NCBI GenBank assembly: GCA_951230915.1
Contig: OX579634.1
Coordinates: 48,249,570-48,313,569 of the forward strand
DNA from: Antitrichia curtipendula
Lineage: Eukaryota; Streptophyta; Bryopsida; Hypnales; Leucodontaceae
Direction of reading: 5' to 3'
DNA: 64,000 nucleotides
The translations under genes were made by a program, and so were the position numbers. Shown here in pieces: positions 23,017 through 35,771 of this stretch. Each line of letters starts with the position of its first letter. Position 1 is the stretch's first letter. The notes beneath the pieces are model-generated. The model worked only from the letters and a program-made list of their open reading frames with translations. It was not told the DNA's origin and ran no database searches.

Positions 23017-24486
23017 GGATATGGATATGACATATGGTGAATAAGGATATGGATATATTGCAGATACAGATATGGATACATATTGCATATTCTATGTCCT
23101 TTATTTTGGAGGATCAAGATATAAGAAGATTTGAGATAAGAAAAATTTGGGAGTTTAAGGTCTCAAGGTCTCTTGAGCGACTATCCATTCAATAAGACTA
23201 GCTATAACATTTAATATCCTTTCAATTAGGAACTTCATTTTTCATTGGTAAAATTTTTGTAGTCAAGATCTAGAACAAATAAACAAATAATTCAAAGTCC
23301 CTAACAAAAAGTCATATGTAGATTTGGAGATTTGGAGCATAATTTAGAGAAGGGAATATAGATTTGGAAATTTGAAGGAAAAAAAAATGTGAATTGAGAA
23401 GATTCTAGACATAACATCCTTATTTTTGTAAATTCTTATTTTTTTAATTTCCATATGAATTAATTTAGAATCTTATACAAAAAAAATACAAAGCATCAAT
23501 TAACCACTCCAATCACATCTCTAAAACCTTATACAAAAAATATAAAGCATCAATTAGAGTAACCACACTAGTGACATCTTGAAGAATAGACAAAATTTGT
23601 TTTCTCAATGTATTTGGATCATCTCAAACTCTCAAATAGTAAATTTCAATGCCATATCAATGACCAATTGAATTGCTACTAAGTCAAAATTTGGATGGGT
23701 TTGAAAATTCCATTGAAAATACATGTTGACTTAATACTTTTATAATTCACAATAACTCAACACAATTTCAATCCATTTCTTGTCAACATTGTTTTAATCG
23801 CCCTTGAAAATACACTAAATTAGCAACTCTGATTTGAGAAGATTGAAAAATGTACTTGCTAGTATTTATTCAATCAAACATTGAAACTATAACATCAAAG
23901 AAACCAATAGAGGTTAAAAATTTATTAAATCAATTTTGATGAGGAAACTCATAAGGCATTTGAGTTTTTCAAAATATCTACTAAAGCAACCAACTCTCAT
24001 ATGGCTCAAAACTTGAAGGTGTTTATAAAATAAGTGTCATCCTCACTAAAATTTGGAAGTACTTGAATAGTATGCAAAATATTTTGAACATCAAGAATCA
24101 TGTAAGCACTAAGGATCAAAAATTCCTCTATCATGCTTGACCTTAGATATAGAAACCTGAGGTTTATAGTTGGCCAAGTGAGCTAGGGGCACAAAACCAA
24201 CCGACTAAAATGATTGACTAGAACTTCTTAATACATTTGCAGGAATGCTAAATTCTATACAATTAAATTTTGTACATCATTTGTATGTGATATATCTCTA
24301 AACTTCTTGCCTCCACTCTCTCTCTCACATATTATTCTATTTTCCCTTTGGCTCGCTCAGTTTACTTGTAAGAACTTTTCTTGTCACATTCAAATATTTT
24401 ATAAACAATTCAATATTTATAAATATAACTCATAAATTCTCAATATTATTGTGTATAATCTAGACTCCCAAGTGTCGTCTGAAATT
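23017..24486. other. AT-rich intergenic with dispersed and tandem repeats
   Basis: The start (23020-23150) is the dispersed GGATATGGAT repeat also at 4965-5060. Positions 23470-23580 hold a short imperfect tandem duplication (CTTATACAAAAAA..AAAGCATCAATTA, spacing about 66 bp). No gene seen. Confidence 0.4.
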
Positions 24487-25002
24487 TAAGGTAAACCAGC
24501 CTATGACAGGCCAACTGTCTAATGCAGACATCTACATAACCCCCCATTACAGTCCATTTCAGATTTTTGCTTCTACAATTTAATTAGGTTGGTTAGTGGC
24601 CCACATTAGTGCATTAGGTGATTGTGATAGAATTAGTAATGACTGTCATAGGACACTTACACATTGTGAGTGTAAACTCATCATAAAGAGTTGTTTTTTT
24701 ATTCCTTTGTGTGATGGCCACATTAAAAATTCTTGTGGTTGTGTTAGGAAATCTGAAGACTGCATTAGGTGGTAAGATGACCATCATGAAGACATATTTT
24801 ATTGATTTCAGATAGTCTACAGACTGTTTTGGAAAAATACTTAAAAAATTCATAACAAATTCCTACTTTGTCCAAAAACTAAAATTTTAACTGCTTCTTT
24901 CATTTCTCAAAGTTGTCTCTGCTAGAAAAAAATCTGATTTTATTTTGCTAATGGCAACATACCAAATCAATCATTCTGCCTGTTATAGGCTGGTTTACCT
25001 TA
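24487..25002. mobile_element. MITE, TAAGG family B, 516 bp, complete
   Basis: A 24-bp terminal inverted repeat starting TAAGGTAAACCAGCCTAT, with one mismatch between the two ends. The interior resembles the copies at 26525-26926 and 776-1000. No coding capacity. It is flanked by T-rich DNA, and a target duplication is not clear. Confidence 0.75.
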
Positions 25003-25056
25003 GTTCTTGTTGAGTTGATGTGTAACATTGTGAGAGTGTTTTGTGTGTGGGACATT

Positions 25057-25970
25057 TTAACCCCTAAAGCGCTGAACAGTATTTTTTGAGAACATAGCGT
25101 TTTGGGGCAGCTCACTACAAGCGGAGTTTTTATTTGTTTTCTTTCAAATTTTGACACAACATTTTCCCGTGGAGTAGCTTTAAGGCCCAACAATTTTCAA
25201 AACTTTTGACTACATGGTTAAAAAGTTATTGCATGATATGTCATTTTCATTGCTTGCCGGGCAGCCCACTTTTAAAAAAAATTAAAATTTGAAATTGGTT
25301 CTTTAGATTTATATGTGCATGGGAGGCTTTGAATCATTCCATTCCAATCAATGAGTCAAAAGTTATGAGGATTCTTAGTTTGAGGGTAGTTATGGAATCT
25401 CTACTCTAAAATAAACTTTGAAGTCCTTTATTTAACTCGGTTTTCAATATTTTTGAAAAAAAATAAAAACATTGGATGTAGATTGTTTATTACAACACTA
25501 CAATCGTTGGTATTGGCATTTTTCAATTTCATAAATAAATTCTTGACAATTTAGTGTTTTGAATCATTCTCTATCTCTTCCTACTTACTATTTTTTTCCT
25601 ATATGTTGTACAATTCCAAGTGATCTGAAATTTTTCAAGCATATAGCCAACTTGCCTTGAAGAATGAATCCAAAGAAGCACCATCATTTTGGACATTTTT
25701 TCATACAAATGTGACCTTGTGAAGGGCAGCTGCCCGTTTTTTTGCAGGGACAAAAAAAGGATTTTTGTCAATTCAAACGCTATTATCTTGCAACCCACAT
25801 GGTGGAAAATTCTGAAATTTTTTCCACATCTTTTTAAACAAGTTTACTACAAGATCCTACGGTTACAAGTGTCCAAAAATGTTTTTTTTCTAAAATTTGG
25901 CACTAGTATTAGAAATGGCAGTTTTGGAGCGGTTTTGGTGAAAACATAGTCAAAAACCTTTAGGGGTTAA
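25057..25970 (-). mobile_element. TTAA-flanked piggyBac-like element, 906 bp
   Basis: TTAA at 25057-25060 followed by CCCCTAAAGCGCTG, and AAACCTTTAGGGG before TTAA at 25967-25970. On the minus strand the first 130 bases match 39353-39480 (GACTATGTTTTCACC, GCTCCAAAA.TGCCATTTCTA), and the second half matches 44041-44340. The small frames inside are not conserved as proteins, so it is non-autonomous. Confidence 0.75.
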
Positions 25971-26109
25971 AGCTGATTAAACTGATAAATCAGGTTGCTT
26001 TGTGGTAGTTTTACTGGGCTGATTGTCAACCATAAATACAGAATTTTTGTGAATAAAATTAATTGTGAATTAGTATCCTTGAGCTGGGATTCTTGTGAGC
26101 GAATTTGGT

Positions 26110-26524
26110 TAAGGTAAATATGCTCTTATAGCGCCCATTTAAGGACTGGTCTGCCTTTTTTACAGGCTTTTGTGGACAGAAATATTTTTAGATCATTTTT
26201 CAGAGAAAGAAAAATAGATGTGGAGTCTAACACAAGTGGTTTTGTATTTTTCCAAGCATTTTTGAGTTACTTATGAATTTTCAAAGATTTGGGGCATAGA
26301 CACCTATTTGTGAACATAGGTCTTCCAAAATCTGTCTTCCTGCAACTTGTAAAGAGATGTGCAAAAATTAAAGACAATGATTGGCTCTTGCAATAGAAAA
26401 ATAATTTTTCTTTGATGCATTCAATTGCTATATTGGTCCATTTAAGGATCACCCCATCTCCATTCTCCACCTAAAAGTAGGGGCGGTTTGAAGAAGATGG
26501 GTGCTTTAAGAGCACACTACCTTA
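26110..26524. mobile_element. MITE, TAAGG family A, 415 bp
   Basis: Opposite orientation to the copy at 19734-20147, with a similar length (415 versus 414 bp) and matching ends (GTGCTTTAAGAGCACACTAC). Adjacent to a family B element on its right, as if the two insert near each other. Confidence 0.7.
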
Positions 26525-26926
26525 ATTAACAAACTAGAAATCTGATTTTGCAACTAGGAGTTGGAATGACTAAGAGAATAAGTGGATGTGATCAATTAAT
26601 CTCATGTGAGTACAAAGCTTATAATGTGAATTCATTGTAAGAGTTTATTTTTTAAGCTTCTCATGTTAGAAAATACCATGACTACTTTAGGTGAGCAAAA
26701 CAAGCATGATGGATTCAGACTTTGTTGTTTCTAAGGTAGTCTACAAACTCTTTTGGGTCATGATGCATTGGACACTTCAAAAATTTATAGCAAATTCATA
26801 CTTTGTCAAAAAACATAATTTCAATTTCTCTCACTGTTTCTCACACTGGAAATAAAAATGAAAAATTTTCAGCAACCACATGAGGTCAAACTCCTAATCC
26901 TGACGAGCATGGATTGTTTTACCTTA
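26525..26926 (-). mobile_element. MITE, TAAGG family B, one end
   Basis: The minus strand starts TAAGGTAAAACAATCCATG at 26926 and runs through the family B interior to the border of the family A element. The second terminus is missing or was consumed at that border. Confidence 0.55.
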
Positions 26927-27396
26927 TGTTGGATTAGATTTTAATTTGTTGATTTACAGACAATTTTTAGGAATCTAGTGGAATTGTGAGATCTTTGCTA
27001 ATCTTCTCAGACAAGTAATTGGATATTAGAGATTAGTCTATTTGGTACATACATACTGATGTGGTTGTTGTGTAGGCATAATGGTCATCTATAAAAAAAT
27101 TGAGTGAGTTGTCACCAGAATGGCTATTCCCATGGAATTACTTAATTAATAACAAAACTAAAAGATTAATAATATATTATGTTGAATACTTGACTTTATA
27201 ATGCAATTACAAGTAATTTTATTATAAAACTTTGTAAATAAGCATCAAACAATGACCAACTCACCCTTTTGGCCTCGAGCAAGCATTAAAGGGCTGAGAC
27301 AATTATAAATGTTTACAAAAAAACTATTTCCAAGCAGAAAAATTGAACGAGATGGTAGTTTTTTTTTCAGTGGCATTAAAAATAGATTTTTCTAAA
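26927..27396. other. Intergenic, no gene seen
   Basis: AT-rich spacer ending in the AAA target site of the CACTA element. Confidence 0.4.
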
Positions 27397-27702
27397 CACT
27401 ACAAGAAAGGGGGTACATTTGTGACTGCGATATATGACTTCAAAATGACTTCAAAATGATTGATACTAGTCATATCGGACAGTAGCGACTGTAGAATGAC
27501 TTTGTGGCTTGGCAGTCATTGTGGACAAGTTGTTTATAAATGACTGACTATTTTATTATCACCAACGAGTTTAGCTGGGGATGTTCACATGGATGAAGGT
27601 TCAGGATACATCCAAGTGGTAAAGAAAAAAGAAGTCTAAGGAAATGCCTCCTATGTTGCCACGTAGTCATCATGTAGTCAGGAATGACCCCTTTTTTTAA
27701 TG

Positions 27703-28105
27703 CTATTCTGAAATCTAGGATTATATTTTTAAATCTAGGAAATGTGAATATTATTTTTTTAAATCTAGGATTATATTCTAAAATCTAGGAAATTTGAATG
27801 TGATATTTTGAATTCTAGGATTATATTCTGAAATCTAGGAAATGTGAATATTTTTCTTCTGAAATCTAGGATTGTATTCTAAATCTAGGAAATATGAATA
27901 TTATTTTCTGAAATCTAGGAAATTTGAATATTATTTTTTGGAATCTAAGATTATATTTTGAAATCTAGGAAATGTGAATATTTTTCTTCTGAAAATCTAG
28001 GATTGTAGTCTAAAATCTAGGAAATATGAATATTATTTTCTGAAATCTAGGATTGTACTCTAAAATCTAGGAAATGTGAATATTATTTTCAAAAATCTAA
28101 AAGAT
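27703..28105 (+). repeat. Minisatellite inside the CACTA element
   Basis: About a dozen occurrences of AAATCTAGGA alternate with AATGTGAATATTATTTT- and TTATATTCT-like spacers, giving a roughly 50-62 bp higher unit. Units are imperfect. No coding potential. Confidence 0.85.
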
Positions 28106-28127
28106 TTGAAATTGTGGTGGTGAAATG

Positions 28128-28245
28128 TGCAAAATCAGTACACCATATACCGGAGATCATACACCATATACAAGATACCATACATCATACACCATATACA
28201 TGACACCATACATCATATACAAATACATGATACACAATACACTAC
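28128..28245 (+). repeat. Imperfect CACCATATAC-type tandem repeat
   Basis: Runs of CATACACCATATAC-like units with small variations. The 61-codon frame over it is a by-product of the repeat. Confidence 0.6.
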
Positions 28246-28379
28246 ATTTTGCATATGTGTTAAATGGCTTTTCAAGCCAATTAGTGTGTGAATACAAAGA
28301 GTTCAAATAACAAGCCTTTTATACAAGTGGGTGGTAGGAGGCAAGACAAACCATGTGGGATTTGTAAAATGTTGATGCA

Positions 28380-28499
28380 ATAGTAGAGTAGTGACACAGA
28401 AGTCATTACGTAGTCGCATTAGAGTAAATTACAATCAAAATAGTAGAGTAGTGACACAGAAGTCATTATGTAATCACCTTAGAGTAAATTGTAGTCAAA
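28380..28499 (+). repeat. Tandem 60-bp duplication
   Basis: Two adjacent copies starting near TAGTAGAGTAGTGACACAGA and containing AGTCATTA.GTA.TC, differing at a few bases. It lies inside the CACTA element and carries its AGTC-type motif. Confidence 0.75.
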
Positions 28500-28815
28500 A
28501 TACAGTCGCACAGATTACTCACTTTGACTATGGCTTTCACAATGGAATTGATTAAGTCCACATTGGAAGTTTAACAATGTTGTGAACAAAAACCAATGGA
28601 TGAAATTTAGACATTGTAAAATTTATAAACCTAGCTCTATAAAAATTGGAATGAAAAATTGTTTTTCTATCTCTTAGAGGTGCTAAATGTCATCTAAATT
28701 TTAGTTTTTGGCCTTTTCATTGTCAATCTAACTTAATTTTTTTAGCTTGTTTTGAAAAAAACATTAGTAAATAGTAAAGAAAAATCAAACAAAAAATTTC
28801 CAAGAGTGCATCATT

Positions 28816-29743
28816 TTAACCCCTACAGGGGCAAGGCCTTTTTTCTACCAAAGAAACACTAAAAACTGCCATTTCTGTAGCAAAGAGTAAAAAAGAATTA
28901 AAAATGTTTTTCTTTGACATCTAACCATAGGATCTTACACCCAACAAGTATATAAAAGTGTGGAAAAAATTTCAAAATTTTTGACCGCATAGATTGCAAG
29001 ATATTTCCATTTAAAGTGGAAAAAACAAAATTTGCAACACATTGCGGAACTAGATTTTTTTACTTTGAACATTTTTAACTTAAAAATTTTGCACTACAGA
29101 GTTTATAGCTTTAAATTTTTATAATGGAGAATTGAGTTCAGAGTCTAGGAAAAAAAATTAAAATTAAAAAAATTGAATTTTCATTCTTAAGAAAATTGTT
29201 AAGTAGAAGTAGGTACAAAATAAAAACAAAATCTAAAATATTAATATATTTTAGATGGAATTAAAATGCACTAATCCCACTGGTGAGATTGTTCTTGCAA
29301 GTATACTCAACCATGCAAATTTTTATTTTGAAGAATTGCAAAAATTGCATTCAAAAATGAATCCTACAAGTTATTTTTTTCAAGAAAGTGCTCTAACTGC
29401 TCGAAAAATCACAATGTTCATAACTTTCTCATAACAATCCAAATGAAATGAATCAAAGCTTTCCAGATACACAAAAATATAATCTATGAGGAATTTTTTT
29501 TTTTTTTAAATTCAAATTTTTGCAAATTTTTTTTTACTGCCCCCCATCCCATGTTTTGAGCTTATATGGTCATAATTTTTGTTCATGGGCACTAGTTGTG
29601 AGAAACATTATTTTTCTAGAAAGCTAATCAACTTTTCTATCTTCAAGAAAAGTTTCAAAAAATCAGGACAAAATTTCAGCCCATAGGTACTTGCTTGAAA
29701 TCCCATTTGTCCTTCGAAGGAACAATGGTCCTTTAGGGGTTAA
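28816..29743 (+). mobile_element. TTAA-flanked piggyBac-like element, 920 bp, nested in CACTA
   Basis: TTAA 28816-28819 then CCCCTACAGGGGCAAG, and GGTCCTTTAGGGG then TTAA 29740-29743. It shares the core (AACTGCCATTTCTGTA, CCATAGGATCTT, GACCGCATAGATTGCAAGAT) with the copies at 25061, 39353, 53593 and 62722. Being inside the CACTA element, it is the younger insertion there. Confidence 0.75.
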
Positions 29744-30579
29744 TTTGAATGGAAAATAATAGGAAAAAATTTTAATTTTAAAAATAAAATGAAATGAGTA
29801 GGGTTCATGAATGAAAAGATGTAGTGAAAAAATCTAGTGACAAAGAATAAAAAATAGGGATAAGAATTACGCTTTTGGGTTTTGGAGGTACGTACATTCT
29901 TCTTCTATATTTTAGTCATTTAAAAGACCTAATTAAACTAAAGATGAAGTAAAATTCCATGCTCAATGCAAATTCAAGGAAGAATAAAAAGTAACATAAG
30001 GCTTAAATATAGAATTCCAAGTCAAAAAACAAATACTACAAGAGCAATTCGTGAATTTCCAAAAATACTTCTACAATTTTTGTCTTAAATGGAAGAGAAA
30101 ACTCATACCACAATAAAAAAAAAATACATTAAAAGAAATAAAGCACCCTGTCTTTAAGGAAATGCCCAATTTCTTTATCAAGTCATGCTAAAGTCATTAG
30201 AAAATGAATCTGTAGTCACAAACAAGTGATTTGCAGTGACAATGTATGACTCCTTGTTACTTTGGCACGATTGTGGACTTTCCATTGGATGTTTGACGGC
30301 GTTTTGGACAAACTTTAGAGGATGAAACCGTAGCATTTTAAAATTGCTCATCCCGCAGTCATGCCCGTGACTCCCGAATGACTTGGAAGCAATGGAGCTA
30401 GAAAATCTGGTGCAATTAGGGAGCCGCAATCATTGTTTAGTCGCATCGGACACGCAGTCATGTTTGTGCAATCACATATGTACCCACTTTCTTGTAGTGA
30501 AAATTAGTTTTAGTTGCTTTTGTATGTGGCTCAACAACAATTTACGTATTTGTCAAATATTCATTAGAGAACATCAGCC

Positions 30580-30615
30580 AAGGTGTAGCACAGTTTGGTA
30601 GCGCATATGTTTTTT
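30580..30615 (+). tRNA. tRNA-Pro-like 5' half, fragment
   Basis: AGGTGTAGCACAGTTTGGTA followed by GCGCATATGTTT resembles the acceptor, D-arm and anticodon-stem 5' side of organelle tRNA-Pro(UGG). The anticodon loop dissolves into a T run and the 3' half is absent. It could be organelle DNA inserted in the nucleus or the tRNA-derived head of a SINE. It is not a functional tRNA. Confidence 0.35.
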
Positions 30616-30619
30616 TTTC

Positions 30620-33600
30620 ACTTGTAGCAATTTGACTTGCTACTTTGCTAGCCAGAGACAAATTGACCCCAGCTTCGGAGCAGAAACATGAAAAACAAAA
30701 ACAAAAATGAAGAATGATCCATATCTTGCCATACCTTGCATACTATATTATTTTAAAAAATACAATTTTGTCATTGAGCATTGAGTTTGCAATTAGACTT
30801 ATAGTCATTTATAGCCTAGACTAGTAAGAAAATAAATAAGAAGCTTTCATTATTCAATACTTATCCCTAAAAGTTTATCGTACTTCAAAAATATATATCT
30901 TGGCATATGACTAAATGACTATCAACTAAAAAGATGCAGCACACACACCTCCCCAAATTCCCTCCTTTCCCAGCACAAAAAAACTAGAATCATTGATTAA
31001 TTTTAAAAACCCAACTAAAATCCCATATCCTTGCCATTGATCAAAACACCATATGATATGTACTTACGAATATAGATACAAAATACAATACAGATATGAA
31101 AGCATTAATCCATATCGTTTGTCTTTACATTTACATTTGGAAATTACATAAAGGGGGGTTGTCTAATTGGAGTTGATTTGGGTTGGTTAACTAGGGTTGG
31201 GTTGGTTAATTGAGGTTGGACAAGTTAACTGGGATAGGTGGGGTATTTAAAGTTAAAACTAAAAAAACATTGATCCTCTACGCTCTCTTCATTATGCACT
31301 CAAAAGAGACTGTAATAGTACATGCACATGACAAATTGACCTTTACCCGAGAATTTGACCGAAGACTTGATATATGAACCAATTCACTAGGTACGATAGT
31401 GAAGTTATATCATTGAGTCTATTGGGTAAATGCGTAGTTGAGTGGCTCAAAAACGTAACAAACTCTCAATTCCTGCACAAAACCAATTTTCAAATGCCTA
31501 AAAGGTACATTGAAAAAATTAAAAACTAAAAAAAAAGTTCATTTTAGAGGCTTGAACTTCATTCTAAATACAACCATGTTGTTGAATATTTTTTAGAGCA
31601 TTTTATGAAAGTGTAGGGGACTTTAAAAAATTCATGGGTGTGACGAATCTATTGTCAACAAATTTTTCAATGACTTTTTAAAGATGGTTTTGGTACTTAA
31701 TATCATTGAAAGGACTATGATTGTAATAGTTATTGGAGTAAATTTTCATTAAATTATAATCTTGTGGTATAGATATGTATTGAACACTTGCAAAGGACTT
31801 TTTAATGACTTTTCAAACACCAAATTTTATGAGGTCTTTTTTTCTTAGCCAATATTTTTTTTTTCAAAAATTATTTTTCTAAAGTATAATAAAATTTTAA
31901 GGTCTAGGGGCACTCAAAAGCTAAGTGCTTTTAGATTTTTTTTAAATTTATTATTTGCATAATTCACTTCCAAGCATTTCAATCTCAAACATTTTACTCA
32001 CAAAAAAGGGCTTTTGGGACTTGGACTTTTGCCAAAAGTGAGCCACTCAAACATGCATTTATCCTACTATATATAGCATGTAGTATGGACTGCAACAATT
32101 TGATATATAGTTAAGGTAGCCAAATAAGTTTTAAAATGAAACATAAACTCTAAAACTTTAATATTTCAAAATACAAAACTAGTAACTTTAGACGCAAAAC
32201 ATAAGATTTTATTTACCCTCTTTGGAATGAATCCCTCTGTACTACTATCCTTGGATTTTGGAAGTTGAACCAAAATTTACTTTACAATACTTCTTCACTT
32301 GTGAAATTGTTCCTAGCTTTGTAAATGTTTAATGTTTTGAAGAAGTAGATTTGTGGCTTTGGTTGCTCACAAATGAAATTTTGAGCACTCTTAAACATAA
32401 GAAGTTGTGTAGAATCAAATGTGAAGCCATTTTCATCCAATGACTCCATCATGTGTTTTAAACTACGAGAAGTAACTTTATAAAATTGTCGTTTATCCGC
32501 AATAAAGGCATTTTTTCATTTGGCAAAAGTATTTTTTTTCCCCTTCCCGGCCTTAGGTCTCAAAACTCTAATTTTCCAAATACACATGAACAAAACGTTT
32601 TTCATCCTCATTTTAATCCTCATCTCAATGATCTCATTCTCATACATTTGAAAATGAAAGAATACTCTACATTGACTGTCTAAACTCAGAAGGTTTGGCT
32701 ATGGCGATCTGAGTGAACATCACAACTGCCTTTATGCAACAAGGTGCCACCTTACTTTCTCTTCTCCACTTGCCACTGATGCATTGTTGCCCTTTGATGC
32801 TTGCATTCACCCCGTTATATGTTACGATTCTTAGCATAGTATATTTGTTCACCTTGATTTGAATTCCAAAATTCATCACTTGTCCCTAGGAGGAGCGCGT
32901 TGTACGTGGCTTGTACTTCATGTTCATGCAAATTAGGTTTCTAATTTGATGTTCTAAGGATTTTTAGTTGTCAAAAGTTGAATTTCATTTCAATATTGGA
33001 GGAGAAAGATTATATGTTGTGGTGTGGTGTGTAAGAATCAGCAAACTCTTTAGAATCACATCTGCATGCAACTTCTTGTTACAATACAAAGCCAAATGCA
33101 AATGCAAATGCAATGAATTGCATATTAAATTCAATCCAAATGGAAGCTGCGAAGCTTTAGTTGGATATTCAATTGGATTGGGAGTGTCAAGGTTGCAACC
33201 CTTGGTTTTACTATGGTATAGAAGAACTTGCAAACCCCTTGATTTTGCATTTGTATTTAAGTTCTTGTGATATGAGAGAGCCGGATATGAATGTGATGAA
33301 TTTCTTATTGAATTTGCTTTAAAAAAAATCTATGAAGTAGTAGCAAGACATTTGATTGGATTGAAAGAATGGCAATTGTGAGTGGTTGTTATGTTTGGTG
33401 GCGGCCTCTAGCATCTTCTTCTGGTCAACCGACTAGCCATTTCTGCACCACTTCATTAGTTGTCCTTGTTTCACATTTTCACAATGACAACATTTGTTTT
33501 TCTTCTTCAAGAAGTATAAAAAAAATTTACAATAGATGTGCCTCTACTAATGCCAGTACAAGTTGTGATATTGCCATGCTAGAAAATGATCGCAATATGT

Positions 33601-33620
33601 AAGTTATTTCTACAATAAAC
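30620..33620. other. AT-rich intergenic, no gene seen
   Basis: Contains a G-rich run of GGGTTGGTTAACT-like units at 31155-31245 and scattered low-complexity AT tracts. Frames such as 32968-33270 lack recognisable motifs. Confidence 0.4.
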
Positions 33621-35715
33621 CACTACAAGAAAAAAACGTCCAAATTGACTAATTATGTTTGAATTGATAGAAAAATGTCTAAATTGAAAAAAAATGTCTA
33701 AATTGACATATCCAAATTGATGGAAAATATTTGAACTGACATTGTTCTCTTATAGTAAATGAATTTTTCTTTTCTATCATTTTTTGTTTCTATGTCTTAA
33801 TGAAATGATGTGTGAATTGTTAACTAAGTCTTTTTTTGTGTAGCTATAGTAGGGTTTTGTATACAATAATTGTACTTAGCTAGGTTTTGTTCCTAGAATT
33901 ATTTGTTGATTCTTTTACAACACTATTCTGGACTGGCTATGATTTGCAACACTCTCAAAGTGTGCAATATAACAGACATCAAACATTGATAATGCTCTTG
34001 GTAATGCGCTTTGATAATGAAGACTGTATATACTTGAAGACATTGGTTGCAATTTGTTTTCAACTTTGTTTAGAGAATTTTCATGCTTTCACCTTCAATA
34101 TTATAGTTTGAAACTTGAATAGAAACTCGAGGACCATGGAAACTAATTTGTGACTTGTGATGTAATAGACTCAACATCAAAGTTTACTGCACAACTTTGT
34201 GTTTGTTCTCCTCAGTGCCATATAGTGAAAATGTGCATTTCAATCTTGCTATTGAGCTATCCTTTGATTTTATACATAATCTATGAATTCTTTGAGTAGG
34301 TTCTCGTTATACATGGATGCCATGATTTTGCACTTTAAATTTTGTTTTTATATATTGAAAAATAAATTTCAATTGAAATGATTCATATCATATGTCATTC
34401 CAAAACCTGTCATTTGGTGTTGCATTGTTGTAATAGGAAGGTATTTGATAAATTTTCCTTAGCATTGGATTTGTCTACCACTTAATTAGTAACAAGCTTC
34501 ACTCCAAGGAAGCCAAAATATGAAAATGATGCCCAATCTATTTGACCAAAAAGGTTCACCCAATTGGAGTTGAATGGAGGTTTTAGGGCTCTTTGAATCT
34601 TTTAGATTGTGTCTTTTATTGTGTCGGTGGAGGGTTCATAGTGTAAGTTTCTATTGGTTCCTTCATGCATATTATCATGTTTCTCATGGCATGTTCTAAG
34701 AAACACTTTGTAATTCATTGTTAAATAAATAAAAGGTATTATGGCCCCTTCTTTGTACTTTTTACTGCATTGATTTGATGAAAATTCTTTTTGCAAACTT
34801 AAGGTGTTTCATGATCTTTGCTACAACATCAAGCTATAATAGGAAATTGTACTCTTACCTTGAATTGTCACTATTTCAATGCTTTTTTGGATACAATTGA
34901 ATTGATATTGAGTTTGTACTGAAAATTTATCAAATTAAGTACATCTTAGAGCCTTGAAAGAGGATTATAAATGTTTTTCAGAAATTCATGTGCATGGTTT
35001 GTGAGTGTGCTTTGTTACCATTGAGTCATAGTTATACCTTGAATGACACTAATCAACCATTTTTGCTTGGACATTACCCAATTTCAAGCTGCACTTTAGG
35101 GCTTTGGAGTGGTTAAGGGTTAATAAATTCATGCGTTTTCATATAGGGATTTTTGGAGTTGAGGTTCCAATTAACACAGATGAGTGACACAGTTGTGGCC
35201 AACTAGGAAGACTTTGAACAAGCTTGTGCTTACTGTAAATAGAGACATATAGAACATCTCGAAATGCTTAGTTACACTTTCAACACTTGCTGAAATTTAG
35301 GATTGAAGGGGGAATGCACAAATGGCAATTGCTATGATAGGGATTGTTGCTCATAATTTGCACTTGTTTTATCTTGTTAGGGTCTGTGACTTTGATGATA
35401 CATGAGCTTGACAATTGCTTTCCTACTCAAAATGTATTTAGTACTTTAGAGATTATGTACCTATAGTTTTGGTGTCAAAGCAAAGCAATTTGATAGGCAT
35501 TTGCAAATTCTTATGGAAGCTTATAGTCATGGGAAGGTAGTTGGTGAAGGCAATGGCAAGTTGCTTTCACTATAAGGAACAATGTCAATTTGGACATTTT
35601 TTGTCAATTTGAATAATTTTTTTTAATTTTTTTCTAATTTGGACATTTTTCTATCAATTCCGACACAATTAATCAATTTGAACTTGTCAATTTTGGACGC
35701 TATTTTCTTGTAGTA
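33621..35715. mobile_element. Second CACTA-type element, 2095 bp
   Basis: Starts CACTACAAGAAAAAAACGTC and ends GACGCTATTTTCTTGTAGTA (last base changed from G). Subterminal arrays are mirror images: GTCCAAATTGAC-like motifs at 33640-33735 and GTCAATTTGGAC-like motifs at 35585-35700. No matching target duplication is visible, suggesting age or rearrangement. No transposase is visible. Confidence 0.75.
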
Positions 35716-35771
35716 TTTTGCCTCCTTTGATAACCTACAAGCTTTTAATGTCACAATAGGGCTTATATAAG

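Larger units (their letters stand above)
27397..30499. mobile_element. Non-autonomous CACTA (En/Spm) element, 3103 bp
   Basis: Begins CACTACAAGAAAGGGGGTAC and ends GTACCCACTTTCTTGTAGTG, the classic CACTA terminal inverted repeat, with AAA on both sides as the 3-bp target duplication. Subterminal regions (27420-27545 and 30180-30475) are dense in short GACT and AGTC motifs, as expected for transposase-binding arrays. No transposase frame is present. The interior holds a minisatellite, a tandem 60-bp duplication and a nested TTAA element. Confidence 0.85.

Noticed and set aside
27397..30499. CRISPR-like array from the spaced AAATCTAGGA repeats
   Set aside because: The repeats are short, imperfect and tandem with repeated spacers in a eukaryotic transposon, so this is a minisatellite.
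32968..33270. A 100-codon frame
   Set aside because: It lies in AT-rich DNA with low-complexity peptide (KCKCKCN-like), no motif and no splice context.
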